Assembly: GCF_033473495.1 (NCBI RefSeq)
Contig: NC_088943.1
Span: 2,026,001 to 2,090,000 of the forward strand
Source of the DNA: Cercospora beticola
Lineage: Eukaryota; Ascomycota; Dothideomycetes; Mycosphaerellales; Mycosphaerellaceae
Direction of reading: 5' to 3'
DNA: 64,000 nucleotides
Below, one piece after another: positions 63,116 to 64,000 of this stretch. A model generated the notes under the pieces. The model ran no database searches, was not told the DNA's origin, and saw only the letters and a list, made by a program, of their open reading frames with translations. Within the stretch, counting starts at the first letter, position 1; each line of letters begins with the position of its first letter. Both the position numbers and the translations under genes were made by a program.

Positions 63116-64000
63116 TTAAGTAGTATAATCCTAGTACTAATAGAGACCTAGATTTTACGCTTAAGTTAGCTATATTTATTAATACTTATATACTTATCTA
63201 TATCTTCGTTATTAGAGTTAGTAGTAAGAGTAATAATAGGATTATTTAATATATAGAGGCGAGACTTATTCTAATTATCGACTTACTTATTCTTAAAGTA
63301 TAGATATATCGTATTATTAAAGAAGTAGTAGATTTCTATACTAAGAGCTCCGGCTATTCGACTAGATAGAAGTTACTAGTATTCTAGTATTATATTATTA
63401 TTATAGAGACCTTCTAGAGCTTTATAAAATAGCTTCTATATATTACCTATCTATTACTATAGTATCTTAAGCTTAAGAGATTAGTTAAAGGCCTAATAGC
63501 TTACGTAGCTAGCGATTTTAATAGTATAATTAATATCTATAGATAGTATAAATAATAGCTTACTACCGACTAGTATTAATTAGAAGAAGTTACTATATAG
63601 AATAATATTTATTCTACTAAATAGAGCTAGAGATAGAAGAATCTCTAATAGCTATATATTTAGCTACTATAACTAGGTTAAGCTAACTATAGATTTCTCG
63701 TTAATAATTAGATAGTAGATACTATCTAGAGTAGCTCGGAGTAACTATAGAGTAGTAGAGGATAAGTTACTTAATATATAACTCTTTATAGAAAACTTAA
63801 AAACTTTATATAAAGTCTAGCTATCGATACTATAGGCTACTATACTAGTTAGAGCTATTCGTATAATTAGTAGCTTAGATTTATTTATATAACGAGATTC
63901 CTTCTATAGATAGGCTAATATTAGCTTAATTATATACGACTTACTAGTACTTATATATCTATCGATATTAAGTAATAACTAAGCTAGATTCTAGCTCTAT
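63116..64000. other. RIP-saturated DNA to the window end
   Basis: No open frames. It may belong to the same old element as copy B to its left. The block continues past the window. Confidence 0.4.

Larger units (their letters stand above)
49270..64000. other. AT-rich, RIP-affected repeat block
   Basis: From about 49,270 to the window end, CpA and TpG become rare, TpA, CTA and TAG dominate, and CpG remains common. Loss of CpA/TpG to TpA with CpG spared is the classic product of fungal repeat-induced point mutation and differs from CpG-methylation decay. Apart from pieces of one copia element, no open frame of more than about 60 codons exists on either strand. The depletion is almost complete in 59,400-64,000 and in most of 49,300-52,400, and weaker inside the copia element. 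Confidence 0.9.

Noticed and set aside
63490..63540. ASDFN peptide in a stop-filled frame, similar to the GDFN motif of LINE endonucleases
   Set aside because: One short motif in RIP-saturated sequence, with no supporting neighbouring motifs.
49270..64000. Mitochondrial DNA or bacterial AT-rich island as the source of the AT-rich block
   Set aside because: CpG is kept while CpA/TpG is lost, LTR and copia domains are present, and repeat pairs differ by RIP-type changes; no organellar genes or rRNA are seen.

Overview
This window looks like a chromosome segment of a filamentous ascomycete, most likely a Dothideomycete. The evidence is intron-poor genes with short introns (about 45-75 bp, with CTGAC or CTAAC branch sites), typical ascomycete proteins (PalF, the HxB-type molybdenum cofactor sulfurase, a Zn2Cys6 regulator, a TPS3-like trehalose subunit) and a block of repeats carrying the scars of repeat-induced point mutation (RIP). 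The class-level placement is inference; no species is named.

Bases 1 to about 49,200 are ordinary gene space. In order: a small single-pass membrane protein (+); a large dynamin-type GTPase (-) whose 3' half needs four same-direction frame changes; the ER stress sensor IRE1 (-); a carnosine N-methyltransferase-like enzyme (+); an F-box protein (-); a Zn2Cys6 transcription factor (-) divergent from a four-helix MARVEL-like membrane protein (+); a PY-motif membrane protein (-) whose stop codon lies 1 bp from the previous one; a glutathione S-transferase (-) with a GC-AG intron; the pH-signalling arrestin PalF (+); a small protein with two SANT/Myb-like repeats (+); a secreted carboxylesterase (-); molybdenum cofactor sulfurase (+); a GNAT-like protein (-); a TPS3-like trehalose synthase subunit (+); and the phosphatidylinositol 4-kinase STT4 (-). 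The genes share no single pathway, but several serve stress and membrane signalling (IRE1, PalF, TPS3, STT4).

Bases from about 49,270 to 64,000 are a different kind of DNA: AT-rich, without intact genes, and almost devoid of CpA/TpG while CpG is kept, which is the RIP pattern. It holds a roughly 0.68-kb element with 158-bp terminal repeats and a tRNA-like core, two diverged copies of a 1.0-1.2 kb repeat, a nearly complete Ty1/copia retrotransposon (LTRs, primer-binding site resembling an initiator-Met half-tRNA site, and gag-pol in one unshifted frame broken only by stops), an inverted third LTR abutting it, and a decayed tandem array. The copia element keeps more CpA/TpG than its surroundings, so it probably arrived later.

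The most interesting items are the four same-sense frame changes in the GTPase gene, the small tRNA-containing terminal-repeat element, the half-tRNA primer site and stop pattern of the copia element, a nested-hairpin MITE-like sequence at 47.4 kb, and the convergent gene pair whose stops are 1 bp apart.
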